Below are positions 16,652 through 25,027 of a DNA stretch of 64,000 nucleotides, piece after piece. The DNA lies in the NCBI GenBank assembly GCA_030656215.1, contig JAUSOD010000070.1:62001-126000 (forward strand), written 5' to 3'. Source of the stretch: Azoarcus sp. (GTDB taxonomy: Bacteria > Pseudomonadota > Gammaproteobacteria > Burkholderiales > Rhodocyclaceae). Numbering within the stretch: position 1 is the first letter of the stretch; each line of letters starts with the position of its first letter. The position numbers and the translations under genes are program-made. The notes beneath the pieces are model-generated. The model made no database searches. It had not been told where the DNA came from and saw nothing but the letters and a program-made list of their open reading frames with translations.

Positions 16652-16694
16652 ACCATAGTGATACACCGCTCCGGGTGCTTTGACCCGGGTCAAA
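16652..16694 (-). promoter_or_regulatory. FNR/Crp-family box and -10 element of the ubiUVT promoter
   Basis: TTTGACCCGGGTCAAA (16679-16694) is a perfect 16-bp palindrome containing TTGAC-N4-GTCAA, the layout bound by FNR, Anr and Dnr-type regulators. On the minus strand the hexamer TATGGT occupies 16657-16652. If transcription starts at 16645, the box centre is at -41.5 and the hexamer at -12 to -7, which is exact class II activator geometry. In E. coli ubiUV is FNR-activated. Here the hemerythrin-Crp protein or a separate FNR could bind. Confidence 0.72.
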
Positions 16695-16704
16695 CGGAAG
16701 GACG

Positions 16705-18165
16705 TCAGTGCGTCGTGTGGTGGGTCGCCGCGGCTGCGTGATGATGACCCGCATGCGGCCGATGATGCGACTTCGGGCCGAGATAAGCACCCGCCACCAT
16801 GCCCAGCGCACTCGCGGCGAGGCCGAATAGTTGCGGTTCGATGTCGCCTTCGGGGGCGGTGAACTCGAGGAACAGCCAGGTGAACAGCCCGAACGCGATC
16901 GCGAGGGCGGCCCCCAGGTTGTTGGCGCGTTTCCAGAACAGCCCCGCGGCGAGCGGCACGAAGGCGCCGGCCAGGGTGATGCGGTAGGCGTTCTCGACCA
17001 TCTGGTGGATGCTGGCCTCGGTGCTGGTCGCATAGAGGGTGACCAGCACGGTGAAGACCGCCACCGTGACACGGGTGCTCCACAGAAACTGGCGATCGGT
17101 CATGCCGGGGATGAAACCCTTGAGTACGTTCTCGGAGAAGGTGACCGATGGGGCGAGCAGGGTGCCCGAGGCGGTACTCATGATCACCGACAGCAGGGCG
17201 CCGAAGAAGATCACCTGGGCGGCAAACGGCATGTATTGCAGAATCAGGGTCGGCAGGATGAGTTGCGAATCCTGCTCCATCAGGCGCTCGACCATGGCCG
17301 GGTCGATGATCTGCGCGGTGTAGGCGAGGAACAGCGGCACCGCGGCAAAGAAGAAGTAGGACACGCCGCCGAGCGTGGTGCCCCACACCGCCACCCGTTC
17401 GTTCTTCGACGAATTGACGCGCTGGAACACGTCCTGCTGCGGGATGGAGCCGAGCGCCATGGTCAGGAAGGCGGCGATCCACGCGATCATGTCGATCATG
17501 TCGAGGGTGGGCAGGAAGTTGAGCTTGCCCTCCGCCGCGGCCTGGCCGATCACCTCGGAGAAGCCGCCGGCCATGTCGCCAGCGAGCCAGGTGACGTAGA
17601 TCAGGCCGAGCACGATCACGATCATCTGCACGAAGGTGGTCATCGCCACCGACCACATGCCGCCAAACAGGGTATAGAGCAGCACCACCGCGGAGCCGAT
17701 CAGCATGCCTTCGGTGTTCGATACGGCGCCCTGCGAGAGCACGTTGAACACCAGTCCGAGCGCGGTGATCTGGGCGGCCACCCAGCCCAGGTAGGAGAGC
17801 ACGATGCAGATCGACAGGACCAGCTCGGTGCTGCGGTTGTAGCGCTGGCGGAAGAAGTCGCCCAGCGTGAGCAGGTTCATGCGGTACAGCGGGCGGGCGA
17901 AGATCAGGCCGAACAGGATCAGGCACACCGAAGCGCCGAGCGGATCGGAGATCAGCCCGCGAAAACCCTCTTCGAGAAAGGTAGCCGAGATGCCGAGCAC
18001 GGTTTCGGCGCCGAACCAGGTGGCAAACACCATCGCCAGTACCACGGCCATGGGCAGATTGCGGCCGGCGGTGATGTAGTCGCGGGCGTTGTGCACCTGC
18101 ATGGCGGCAAACAGGCCGATGCCGATGGATACGATCAGATAGGCGATGACGAGCCAGAGCAACAT
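16705..18165 (-). CDS. Sodium:solute symporter (SSS family) with His-rich C-terminal tail
   Basis: A 486-residue membrane transporter with about 13 hydrophobic segments. Family signatures include ARDYITAGRNLP after helix 1, ATWFGAETVLGISATFLEEG, and the GSIPQQDVFQRVNSSKNE loop. The SSS family couples Na+ to uptake of sugars, amino acids, proline or carboxylates; the substrate is not evident. The last 21 residues contain nine His (HHRPHAGHHH, then HHTTH) and form an exposed tail, possibly metal binding. No accessory subunit or two-component partner is adjacent. The upstream gap contains no obvious operator. Confidence 0.88.
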   Translation of the reverse strand: MLLWLVIAYLIVSIGIGLFAAMQVHNARDYITAGRNLPMAVVLAMVFATWFGAETVLGISATFLEEGFRGLISDPLGASVCLILFGLIFARPLYRMNLLTLGDFFRQRYNRSTELVLSICIVLSYLGWVAAQITALGLVFNVLSQGAVSNTEGMLIGSAVVLLYTLFGGMWSVAMTTFVQMIVIVLGLIYVTWLAGDMAGGFSEVIGQAAAEGKLNFLPTLDMIDMIAWIAAFLTMALGSIPQQDVFQRVNSSKNERVAVWGTTLGGVSYFFFAAVPLFLAYTAQIIDPAMVERLMEQDSQLILPTLILQYMPFAAQVIFFGALLSVIMSTASGTLLAPSVTFSENVLKGFIPGMTDRQFLWSTRVTVAVFTVLVTLYATSTEASIHQMVENAYRITLAGAFVPLAAGLFWKRANNLGAALAIAFGLFTWLFLEFTAPEGDIEPQLFGLAASALGMVAGAYLGPKSHHRPHAGHHHAAAATHHTTH

Positions 18166-18308
18166 GGAAAGGGCCTCTTCCAGAGCTTAAAACGTGCGGG
18201 TTTCGGAGTGGCGAGTGTAGCAACGAATTGCGGGCAGGTAACAGCGGATTGCGCCTCAAGGGCCTGAATGCACAGTCATTATCGCGGCGGTTCCGCACCG
18301 CGATGGTG

Positions 18309-18334
18309 CGCTGCCGCAATAATCGGCGGCAGCG
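18309..18334 (-). terminator. Hairpin after the arginase-aminotransferase gene
   Basis: CGCTGCCGC (18309-18317) pairs with GCGGCAGCG (18326-18334) around an AATAATCG loop, 16 bases beyond the minus-strand stop at 18350. The stem is strong but no T-run follows. Confidence 0.4.
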
Positions 18335-18349
18335 GCCTGGCCCCCGGGT

Positions 18350-20467
18350 TCAGCGCCGGAGGCTGGACAAGGTGTCGATGACGATGTCGGTGGCGGTGTC
18401 CAGCGTCTCTTCGGCTATGGTCAGCGGCGGGGCGAGGCGGATTACGTTGCCATTGGTGTCGCGGGTGGCGATGCCGCGGGCGAGCAGGCGTTCGGCGACC
18501 AATTGTGCAGGTGCGCTTACCGGATCGAGTGCGATCCCCACCAGCAGGCCGCGCCCCCTGATTTCGCGCACGCAGGGCAGTCTGGCCGCCTCGAGCCGGC
18601 TGCGCAGGCGCACGCCAAGGCGTTCGGCCTGCTCCCATGGGCGGGTTTCAGCCAGCAGCGCAAGAACTTCGAGTGCCACTGCGGCGCCCAGCGGATTGCC
18701 GCCGAAGGTGGAGCCATGATCGCCTGGGCGGAACACGTCCATCACCGCCCGGTCGGAAAGGAAGGCGGATACCGGCAGCAGGCCGCCACCCAAGGCCTTG
18801 CCCAGGATCAGGCCATCGGGGCGCACGCCCTCGCGGTCGCAGGCCAGCAGGCGGCCGGTACGGCCGAGCCCGGTCTGGACTTCATCGGCGATCAGCAGCA
18901 CCTGATAGCGACGGCAGATCTCGGCGCAGCGTGAAAGGTAGCCGGCGGGCGGCACGATGATGCCGCCCTCGCCCTGAATCGGCTCGACCAGGAAGGCTGC
19001 GGTGTCGGGTGTGATCGCCGCCTCCAGGGCGCCTGAATCGCCGAACGGGATGCGGAGCAGGCCCGGCGGGAAAGGGCCGAAACCGGCGCGGTACTGTTCT
19101 TTGGACGACATGCCGACGATGGCGATCGAGCGCCCGTGGAAGTTGCCGTCGCAAGCGATGATCTCGGCCTGCTCCGGCGCCACGCCCTTGACGGTGTAGG
19201 CCCACTTGCGCGCAGCCTTGAGGGCGGTTTCGACCGCCTCGAGACCGGTATTGACCGGGAGCGCGCGTTCGTAGCCGAAGGTGGCGCACAGGTGTTCGAG
19301 TAGCAGTGGCAGGCGGTCGTTGGAAAACGCGCGTGAAGTCAGCGCCAGCCGCCGGGCCTGGTCCTCCAGCGCACGCAGCAGGCGCGGATGGCTGTGACCG
19401 AAACTGACCGCCGAGTAGGCACTCATCATGTCCAGATAGCGCCGGCCCTCCACGTCCCACAGCCACACGCCCTCGCCGCGATGGAACACCACCGGCAGCG
19501 GGGCATAGTTGCTGGCGCCGAAATGGCGCTCCTTTTCGCGCAACCAGTAGGTGGCGGGGCCAAGTGCGGCGCAGGCCAGTTCGGCGACCCAGCGGGCGGC
19601 ACTGCCTTCAGAGTCGAGATCGGGGCGGTATTCGGTGATCTCCATGCCGATGAAGTCGCCGCAACTACGCAGCGTGAGCAACACGTCGGCCAGCGCCTGC
19701 GGCGCGATACCCTCGGCTTCCGGGCAGGTCACGGCGGGCAGTGCGGCAGGGTCGAGCGCGTCGAGGTCGAGACTGAGGCCGAAGCCGGGCTGACCACCGC
19801 TGCCGCGCGCAATCGACAGCGCATCGCAGAACACCGTGGGCAGCCCGCGCGCCTGGATCTCCGCCATGTCGAAGATGCGCACGCCGAGACGGTCCAGCCG
19901 CTCGCGCTCCTCCGCCTCCCAGGCGCGGGCACCGATGACGCAGACACGCGACGGATCGAGTCGCGGCCCGGGCACGCCGGACAGGGCTGGGTCTCCTTCG
20001 CCAAGCAGCGCCGCCAGTGGCATACCGTGGATGTTGCCGGAGTGGGTGGTCTGGTCGGTATGGCTGTCGAGGTGGGCGTCGATCCAGATCAGGCCAGGGG
20101 CACCGCCGGCTCGGCGTGCGATGCCGCGCCAGGTTCCGAGCGCGACCGCGTGATCGCCACCGATCACCAGCGGAAAGTGCTCGGCGTCGAGTGCAGCAAC
20201 ATGGTTGGCGAGGCGGCTGGCGAATGCTGCGTTGGCATGCAGCCGGGCCGCCATATCCGTGCCTTTCGCCGGTAGCTCGAGCGGGTGCAGTGTTTCGGCC
20301 CACTCGGCGACGATGCCGGCATTGGCCAGGCGCTGGGGCAGCCCGTGCACACGTAACGCGTCGGGCGCTGACGCCGCACCCGCATGGGGGGAGCCAAGCG
20401 CGGAGGCTGCGCCGATGATCGCGAGCCTGGTGTGGGGTCCTGCAGCCAGATTGCCAGATTTCGTCAT
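18350..20467 (-). CDS. Arginase/agmatinase-family hydrolase fused to ornithine aminotransferase
   Basis: A 705-residue two-domain enzyme. Residues about 1-300 are an arginase-type ureohydrolase with Mn ligands in GGDHAVALG, DAHLDSHT and SLDLDALDP. Residues about 310-705 are a class III PLP aminotransferase of the ornithine type: SAVSFGHSHPRLL, VNTGLEAVETALKAARKW, DEVQTGLGRTGR, and ILGKALGGGLLPVS with the PLP lysine. Together they would convert arginine to ornithine and then to glutamate semialdehyde in one polypeptide. ATG 20467 follows a strong GGGAGGT. The genes are separate (rocF, rocD) in most bacteria. All catalytic motifs look intact. The agmatinase alternative is less likely given the aminotransferase partner. 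Confidence 0.9.
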   Translation of the reverse strand: MTKSGNLAAGPHTRLAIIGAASALGSPHAGAASAPDALRVHGLPQRLANAGIVAEWAETLHPLELPAKGTDMAARLHANAAFASRLANHVAALDAEHFPLVIGGDHAVALGTWRGIARRAGGAPGLIWIDAHLDSHTDQTTHSGNIHGMPLAALLGEGDPALSGVPGPRLDPSRVCVIGARAWEAEERERLDRLGVRIFDMAEIQARGLPTVFCDALSIARGSGGQPGFGLSLDLDALDPAALPAVTCPEAEGIAPQALADVLLTLRSCGDFIGMEITEYRPDLDSEGSAARWVAELACAALGPATYWLREKERHFGASNYAPLPVVFHRGEGVWLWDVEGRRYLDMMSAYSAVSFGHSHPRLLRALEDQARRLALTSRAFSNDRLPLLLEHLCATFGYERALPVNTGLEAVETALKAARKWAYTVKGVAPEQAEIIACDGNFHGRSIAIVGMSSKEQYRAGFGPFPPGLLRIPFGDSGALEAAITPDTAAFLVEPIQGEGGIIVPPAGYLSRCAEICRRYQVLLIADEVQTGLGRTGRLLACDREGVRPDGLILGKALGGGLLPVSAFLSDRAVMDVFRPGDHGSTFGGNPLGAAVALEVLALLAETRPWEQAERLGVRLRSRLEAARLPCVREIRGRGLLVGIALDPVSAPAQLVAERLLARGIATRDTNGNVIRLAPPLTIAEETLDTATDIVIDTLSSLRR

Positions 20468-20579
20468 GGCGCACCTCCCATTCCGCCGGATGGCGGGTGC
20501 CGTGGTCACATTGCACCCATTTGATGACGATGGAGATGAATCGTTCGTTGCGTGTCTGGCGCCTGTTGCGCCTTCGTCC

Positions 20580-21995
20580 TTATTCTCCGGCGTTGAGAAC
20601 CTTGATCGCACCACCGGTTTCCTGCGTCAGGCGGGCGCCGAGTGCCTGTCGGGCCCCGTCGTCGCCGTGTATCAGACGGACCTCGGCAGGCAGGTGACGC
20701 ATGCGGGTGACGAAGCGCACCAGATCGTTCTGGTCGGCATGGGCAGAATAGCCCGACAGGGTGTGGATGGCGGCACGGATGTCGATACGTTCGCCGTCCA
20801 GGTCCACGTATCCACCACGAGGGCCATAGCTCTGGATGGCATGGCCGGGGGTGCCGCGGGCCTGGTAGCCCACGAACAGCACGTCGTGGCGGGGGTCGTG
20901 GAGCATGGCCTTGAGATAGTTGACCACCCGCCCACCGGCACACATGCCGCTTGCGGCGATCACGATGGCGGGCTCTGCGCTGCGTGACAGGCGGCGGACG
21001 TTGGCGACATGGGCGTCGTGTTCGTCGATGGCGACCAGCTGATCGAACTCGAGGGGTTTGCGCCCGGCACGCACGCGGGCGAGCGCCTCGGCGTCCCAGA
21101 ACGGCTGCAGTTCGCGGTAGAGTTGCGTGAAGCGCCCGGCAAGCGGCGAGTCGAGAAAAATTGGCAGCTTTGCCCAGCGTGCCGCGTGGGGGCCGGGTTT
21201 GAGTCGCTGCCGGTGCAGGATGTCCTCGAACTCGTAGAGCAACTCCTGCGTACGCCCGATGCTGAAAGCGGGGATGATCACCGTGCCGCCATTGACCAGC
21301 GCACGTTCGATGACCGCCTGCAGGCGTTGGCGCCGGGTGCTGCGGCTTTCGTGATTGCGGTCGCCGTAGGTGCTCTCCAGCACCACGATGTCTGCTTGCC
21401 AGGGCGGCCGGGGTGCCGGCAGCAGCGGAGCGTGGGGTGCGCCGAGATCGCCCGAGAACAGCACCCGTTTGCGTTCGCCGCCGGGGTCGGTCAGTTCGCA
21501 TTCGACATACGCCGAGCCGAGGATGTGGCCCGCACGCTGCAGACGGATGCGGCAACCGCCCTGTGGGCCCTTGAACACCGTATGCCAGGTGCGCCAGGGC
21601 AGCGGACGGATGCGCGACTCGACCAGCTTCAGGTAGCGCTCGACAATCTGCCGGTCACGACTCACGCTCAGGGCGAAGGCATCGGCCAGCACTACCGGAA
21701 GCAGTCTTGCCGACGGTTCGCTGCACAGGATCGGCCCCTTGAACCCGGCTGCCAGCAGCCATGGTATGCGGCCGACGTGGTCGATATGGACATGGGTGGC
21801 AACCAGCGCCTGCACCTTGTCCACCGCAAAGCCGATATCCAGCTGGCTGGCCCCGGACTGTCCGTCGGGCGCCGTCTCGGCGCCCTGAAACAAGCCGCAA
21901 TCGATCAGCAGGCTATGCCGGTCGTCGATGAACAGTTGATGACAGGAGCCGGTGACCCCGCGAAAAGCGCCGTGATGGATGATGTTTGCATTCAT
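20580..21995 (-). CDS. MBL-fold beta-CASP nuclease (Ysh1/CPSF73-like RNA-processing enzyme)
   Basis: A 471-residue metallo-beta-lactamase-fold enzyme. The metal motif THVHIDHVG sits near residue 67, GHILGSAYVE and FSGDLG supply further ligands, and the beta-CASP insert shows LESTYGDRNHE, PAFSIGRTQELLYE, an ASGMCAGGRVVNYLK segment and HTLSGYSAHADQNDL. This is the standard architecture of bacterial CPSF-like RNases, which act as endo- or 5' exonucleases on RNA. The length is typical. It is transcribed away from its neighbours; the fused arginase gene follows 112 bases later on the same strand. Its targets are unknown. Confidence 0.88.
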   Translation of the reverse strand: MNANIIHHGAFRGVTGSCHQLFIDDRHSLLIDCGLFQGAETAPDGQSGASQLDIGFAVDKVQALVATHVHIDHVGRIPWLLAAGFKGPILCSEPSARLLPVVLADAFALSVSRDRQIVERYLKLVESRIRPLPWRTWHTVFKGPQGGCRIRLQRAGHILGSAYVECELTDPGGERKRVLFSGDLGAPHAPLLPAPRPPWQADIVVLESTYGDRNHESRSTRRQRLQAVIERALVNGGTVIIPAFSIGRTQELLYEFEDILHRQRLKPGPHAARWAKLPIFLDSPLAGRFTQLYRELQPFWDAEALARVRAGRKPLEFDQLVAIDEHDAHVANVRRLSRSAEPAIVIAASGMCAGGRVVNYLKAMLHDPRHDVLFVGYQARGTPGHAIQSYGPRGGYVDLDGERIDIRAAIHTLSGYSAHADQNDLVRFVTRMRHLPAEVRLIHGDDGARQALGARLTQETGGAIKVLNAGE

Positions 21996-22047
21996 GGCGC
22001 GATTGTAGGTGCCGATACGGATAATCTCAATGTCATTGCTGACAGGA

Positions 22048-22839
22048 TTAGTTAAGTCGCCTCAAATACTCGCGGGTGAACATCCGCTCGGGCAGGTCCT
22101 GCAGGGTCATGTTTGAATAACTCAGCACCGACACTTCTCCCTTCTTCAATGCATCTTCCATCACCAGCCGGGTTGGCCGGACGCGGCCGCCGAGCTCACG
22201 GAACTCCTCGTAGCGGCAGGTCTTGAGCAGGCGGCCCGAGAGCGCGTAGAACTCGGCCTTGAGGGGACGACCATCTTTCTCACCGACCCAGTATTTAACC
22301 TTGGCGTAGGTCACGCCGCGGTCAACTGCGGTGAGATCGAGCACCTGGGCCGCGATGCCATCGACGGTCTCGGCTCCGGTCAGCACCGGCGTGTAGTCAC
22401 CGGCGAAATTCGCCCGAGCCAGATCACCATTGGCCACCTGCCCAGTCAGACGCTGGGCAAGCGACAGGCGTACCGGCTGAGACACGTTGGGCATGAATAT
22501 CCACAGGTCGCGCCCGCGCATCAGCAGGGCCTGACCGCGCTCTGAAATCGGCTCCAGGGTCAGCACGATGGTGTTCTCGTTGCCGCGCGACAGAATGCGA
22601 AACTTGCGCATGTCGCCCGGCTGCCCGTCGCTGAAGTTCTGCACCTCGATCTCGGTCTGGAAGCTCTCGCGCGGGAAACGGATTTCATCTGCCTTGGTGA
22701 CGATGCGTGCCGCGGCCTCATCAACCGGAGCCGTGCTTTCTTCGTCGGCGGCGCGCGCCAGGGGAAGCAGGGCAGGGGTGATCACGCTGGTGGCGAGCAA
22801 GCCGAGGAATTTCCGGCGGGATCGAATGCGATCGGTCAT
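22048..22839 (-). CDS. LolA-like outer membrane lipoprotein-sorting protein, Tat-type signal
   Basis: A 263-residue periplasmic protein. The N-terminus MTDRIRSRRKFLGLLA has a twin-arginine motif (RRKFL) followed by a hydrophobic stretch ending near PLARA. The mature part has the LolA-like half-barrel signature of the YP family: DMRKFRILSRGNENTIVLTL, GRDLWIFMPNVSQPVRLS, and KVKYWVGEKDGRPLKAEFY. Such proteins are encoded with LolD/FtsX-type ABC transporters or MMPL proteins and DUF1302 outer-membrane proteins. An AAGGA lies upstream of ATG 22839. It is divergent from the LolD-like gene by 45 bases. Confidence 0.85.
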   Translation of the reverse strand: MTDRIRSRRKFLGLLATSVITPALLPLARAADEESTAPVDEAAARIVTKADEIRFPRESFQTEIEVQNFSDGQPGDMRKFRILSRGNENTIVLTLEPISERGQALLMRGRDLWIFMPNVSQPVRLSLAQRLTGQVANGDLARANFAGDYTPVLTGAETVDGIAAQVLDLTAVDRGVTYAKVKYWVGEKDGRPLKAEFYALSGRLLKTCRYEEFRELGGRVRPTRLVMEDALKKGEVSVLSYSNMTLQDLPERMFTREYLRRLN

Positions 22840-22884
22840 GAGTGGTATCCTTTTGGCGTTTTCATAACTGTTGTGGCCAGTGCA

Positions 22885-23634
22885 ATGCCTATCGTTGAAG
22901 TAAAAAACGTCAGCAAGCACTATCGCCTTGGCGAGCAGGACGTGCAGGCCTTGTCCGATATCTCGCTCGCGATCGAACCAGGGGTCTTTCTCGCGATTGC
23001 CGGTCCTTCCGGCAGCGGCAAATCCACGCTGCTCAATATCATAGGCTGTATCGACACCCCGAGTTCGGGCGCGGTCATCATAAACGGACAGGATGTATCG
23101 GGCCAGACGCCTGATCAGCTTGCCGACGTACGCGCGCGCACGCTCGGGTTCATCTTCCAGACTTTCAATCTGCTGCCGGTGTTGTCGGCTGAAGAAAACG
23201 TCGAATATCCGCTCCTGCAGCTACCTGAGTTGAGCAAGGCGGAGCGACGCGAGCGGGTAAAGCATTATCTGGCCATGGTGGGGCTCACCAAGTTTGCCGA
23301 TCATCGTCCCAACCAGCTTTCGGGCGGACAACGCCAGCGCGTGGCGATTGCGCGCGCATTGGCTACGCATTCGAAGATGGTGCTGGCCGACGAGCCCACC
23401 GCCAACCTCGACAGCAAGACCGGTGTGGGCATCTTGCGATTGATGAAGGACATCAATCGCAAGTACGGCACCACCTTTGTGTTTTCCACCCATGACCGCA
23501 AGGTGATGAACATGGCCGATCGGCTGGTTCGAATCGCTGACGGCGAGATCGTTGCGCTGGGCAAGCGTGCCGAGGGTCGATGGGTATTCGTGCAGGACAA
23601 ACGCCCTCAGGGTGAAGAAGATCCCGAAGTCTAG
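22885..23634 (+). CDS. LolD-like ABC transporter ATPase (no adjacent permease)
   Basis: A 249-residue ATPase of the MacB/LolD group. Walker A is GPSGSGKST, the Q-loop IFQTFNLLPVLSAEENVEYP is diagnostic of this group, the signature is LSGGQRQRVAIARAL, and Walker B is MVLADEPTANLD. LolD-type ATPases power lipoprotein or lipid extraction from the inner membrane with FtsX-like permeases. No permease gene lies on either side, which is unusual. A GTG at 22873 would add four residues; neither start has a clear ribosome-binding site. The DUF1302 gene follows nine bases downstream. Confidence 0.9.
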   Translation: MPIVEVKNVSKHYRLGEQDVQALSDISLAIEPGVFLAIAGPSGSGKSTLLNIIGCIDTPSSGAVIINGQDVSGQTPDQLADVRARTLGFIFQTFNLLPVLSAEENVEYPLLQLPELSKAERRERVKHYLAMVGLTKFADHRPNQLSGGQRQRVAIARALATHSKMVLADEPTANLDSKTGVGILRLMKDINRKYGTTFVFSTHDRKVMNMADRLVRIADGEIVALGKRAEGRWVFVQDKRPQGEEDPEV

Positions 23635-23643
23635 GAGTCAGGA

Positions 23644-24957
23644 ATGCAAGTACTGAAGGGAATGCTGGTGGCGGTGGCATGTGCCGGCAGCACGTTGGTG
23701 ATGGCAGCAGACGACGCGGATCTCGATGCGTTGCTCAATGTCGGCGGTGGTGCCGAGGCCGCTGGCAGCGGAATCAAGCTGGGTGGCTATGCCGACTTCG
23801 GAGCCGCCTATACGCTGCCCGATCCCGGACATTGGTCGAAGTTGCGCGCACGGATGGAGCTCGCCGCGAGCGGCCAGCTGGGTGGCGGGATGAAGTGGAA
23901 GGTGTCGGGTCGGGTCGAGGCCGATGGTGCTCCCGACCTCGAGCGCGGCCACTACTCCGGTGCGGTCAGGCGCGACCAGCGCGCTGATGTTTCTTTGCGC
24001 GAAGCCTACCTTGACGTTCCGGCAGGGGATTGGGAGTTCCGCCTGGGGCGGCAGCACGTGGTGTGGGGAGAGATGGTCGGCTTCTTCTTCGCCGACGTGG
24101 TTTCCGCTCGCGACCTGCGTGAGTTCTTGCTGCCCGAGTTCGAAGCGCTGCGTATTCCGCAGTGGGCGGCAAGAGCCGAGTACTTCGGTGGCGAAACGCA
24201 TTTCGAGTTCCTGTGGGTGCCCGTCGCCAGCTATGACCGCATTGGCAAGCCGGGCACGGATTTCTACCCCTATCCGTTCATCCCTTCGGGAACCCATGTC
24301 AGCGAGAAAACCCCTGCGCACGATCTGCGCAATGGTAACTGGGGGCTAAGAGCGTCGCGGCTGGTCGCCGGTTGGGATCTGTCGGCGTTTTACTACGACA
24401 GCCTCAACGTGGAGCCGACCCTGTACCGGACCTCGTTTGCACCCACGTATGAGCTCCGCCACGACCGTATTCGCCAGGCTGGCGGCACTTTCAGCAAGGA
24501 TATGGGCCAGTTCGTGCTAAAGGGCGAGCTCGTGCATACCCGTGGGCGGAAGTTCAATACACAGGATCTGGCAGCGCCCTTCGGCCTCAAGTCGTCGGAC
24601 ACTTTTGACTACGCCGTGGGGCTCGATATCCCGTACGGCAGTGTGTGGCGTTTCAATGTGCAGTACTTCGAGCGGGTCTATTATGATCATGCGCCGGGCT
24701 TGCCGGTCGATCGTAACGAGCGCGGAGCGAGCCTGCAGATCGTGCGCGAGATCGGCAATGACTTTGAAGTGGAGCTTCTAGCTGCGTCCAGCCTCAACCG
24801 GCAGGACTACATGCTGCGGCCCAAACTGACCTGGAAGTTCGCTCCGGAATGGCGTGCGGTGATGGGGGTGGATCACTTTGAAGGGCGTTCCACCGGTCTG
24901 TTCGGTCGTTTTGACGACAGCGACCGAGCATACGTGGAAGTTCGGCGCTGGTTCTGA
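23644..24957 (+). CDS. DUF1302-type outer-membrane beta-barrel protein
   Basis: A 437-residue protein with a Sec signal (MQVLKGMLVAVACAGSTLVMA). The rest alternates short polar and aromatic strands, as in beta-barrels, and ends ...VRRWF, a C-terminal Phe expected by the BAM machinery. Motifs such as REAYLDVPAGDWEFRLGRQHVVWGE are typical of DUF1302 proteins, which are found with LolA-like proteins and lipid-transport ATPases. It is coupled to the LolD-like gene upstream (GGAG before ATG 23644). A role in outer-membrane lipid or lipoprotein traffic is likely but unproven. Confidence 0.84.
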   Translation: MQVLKGMLVAVACAGSTLVMAADDADLDALLNVGGGAEAAGSGIKLGGYADFGAAYTLPDPGHWSKLRARMELAASGQLGGGMKWKVSGRVEADGAPDLERGHYSGAVRRDQRADVSLREAYLDVPAGDWEFRLGRQHVVWGEMVGFFFADVVSARDLREFLLPEFEALRIPQWAARAEYFGGETHFEFLWVPVASYDRIGKPGTDFYPYPFIPSGTHVSEKTPAHDLRNGNWGLRASRLVAGWDLSAFYYDSLNVEPTLYRTSFAPTYELRHDRIRQAGGTFSKDMGQFVLKGELVHTRGRKFNTQDLAAPFGLKSSDTFDYAVGLDIPYGSVWRFNVQYFERVYYDHAPGLPVDRNERGASLQIVREIGNDFEVELLAASSLNRQDYMLRPKLTWKFAPEWRAVMGVDHFEGRSTGLFGRFDDSDRAYVEVRRWF

Positions 24958-24968
24958 ACCGTGGCGTA

Positions 24969-24989
24969 CCCTGCATCAGGTGTGCAGGG
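24969..24989. terminator. Bidirectional hairpin between convergent genes
   Basis: CCCTGCA (24969-24975) pairs with TGCAGGG (24983-24989) around a 7-base loop, placed between the plus-strand stop at 24957 and the minus-strand stop at 25028. It lacks a T-run but sits where a shared terminator is expected. Confidence 0.45.
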
Positions 24990-25027
24990 CGCTCATTCGG
25001 CTGCGGGCGCGGGACTTAGGGTTCGGC

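Noticed and set aside
16831-18267. A long plus-strand open frame opposite the sodium:solute symporter gene
   Set aside because: The composition (His, Gln, Gly, Arg, Asp) is typical of the complement of a membrane-protein gene. The symporter motifs on the other strand are clear.
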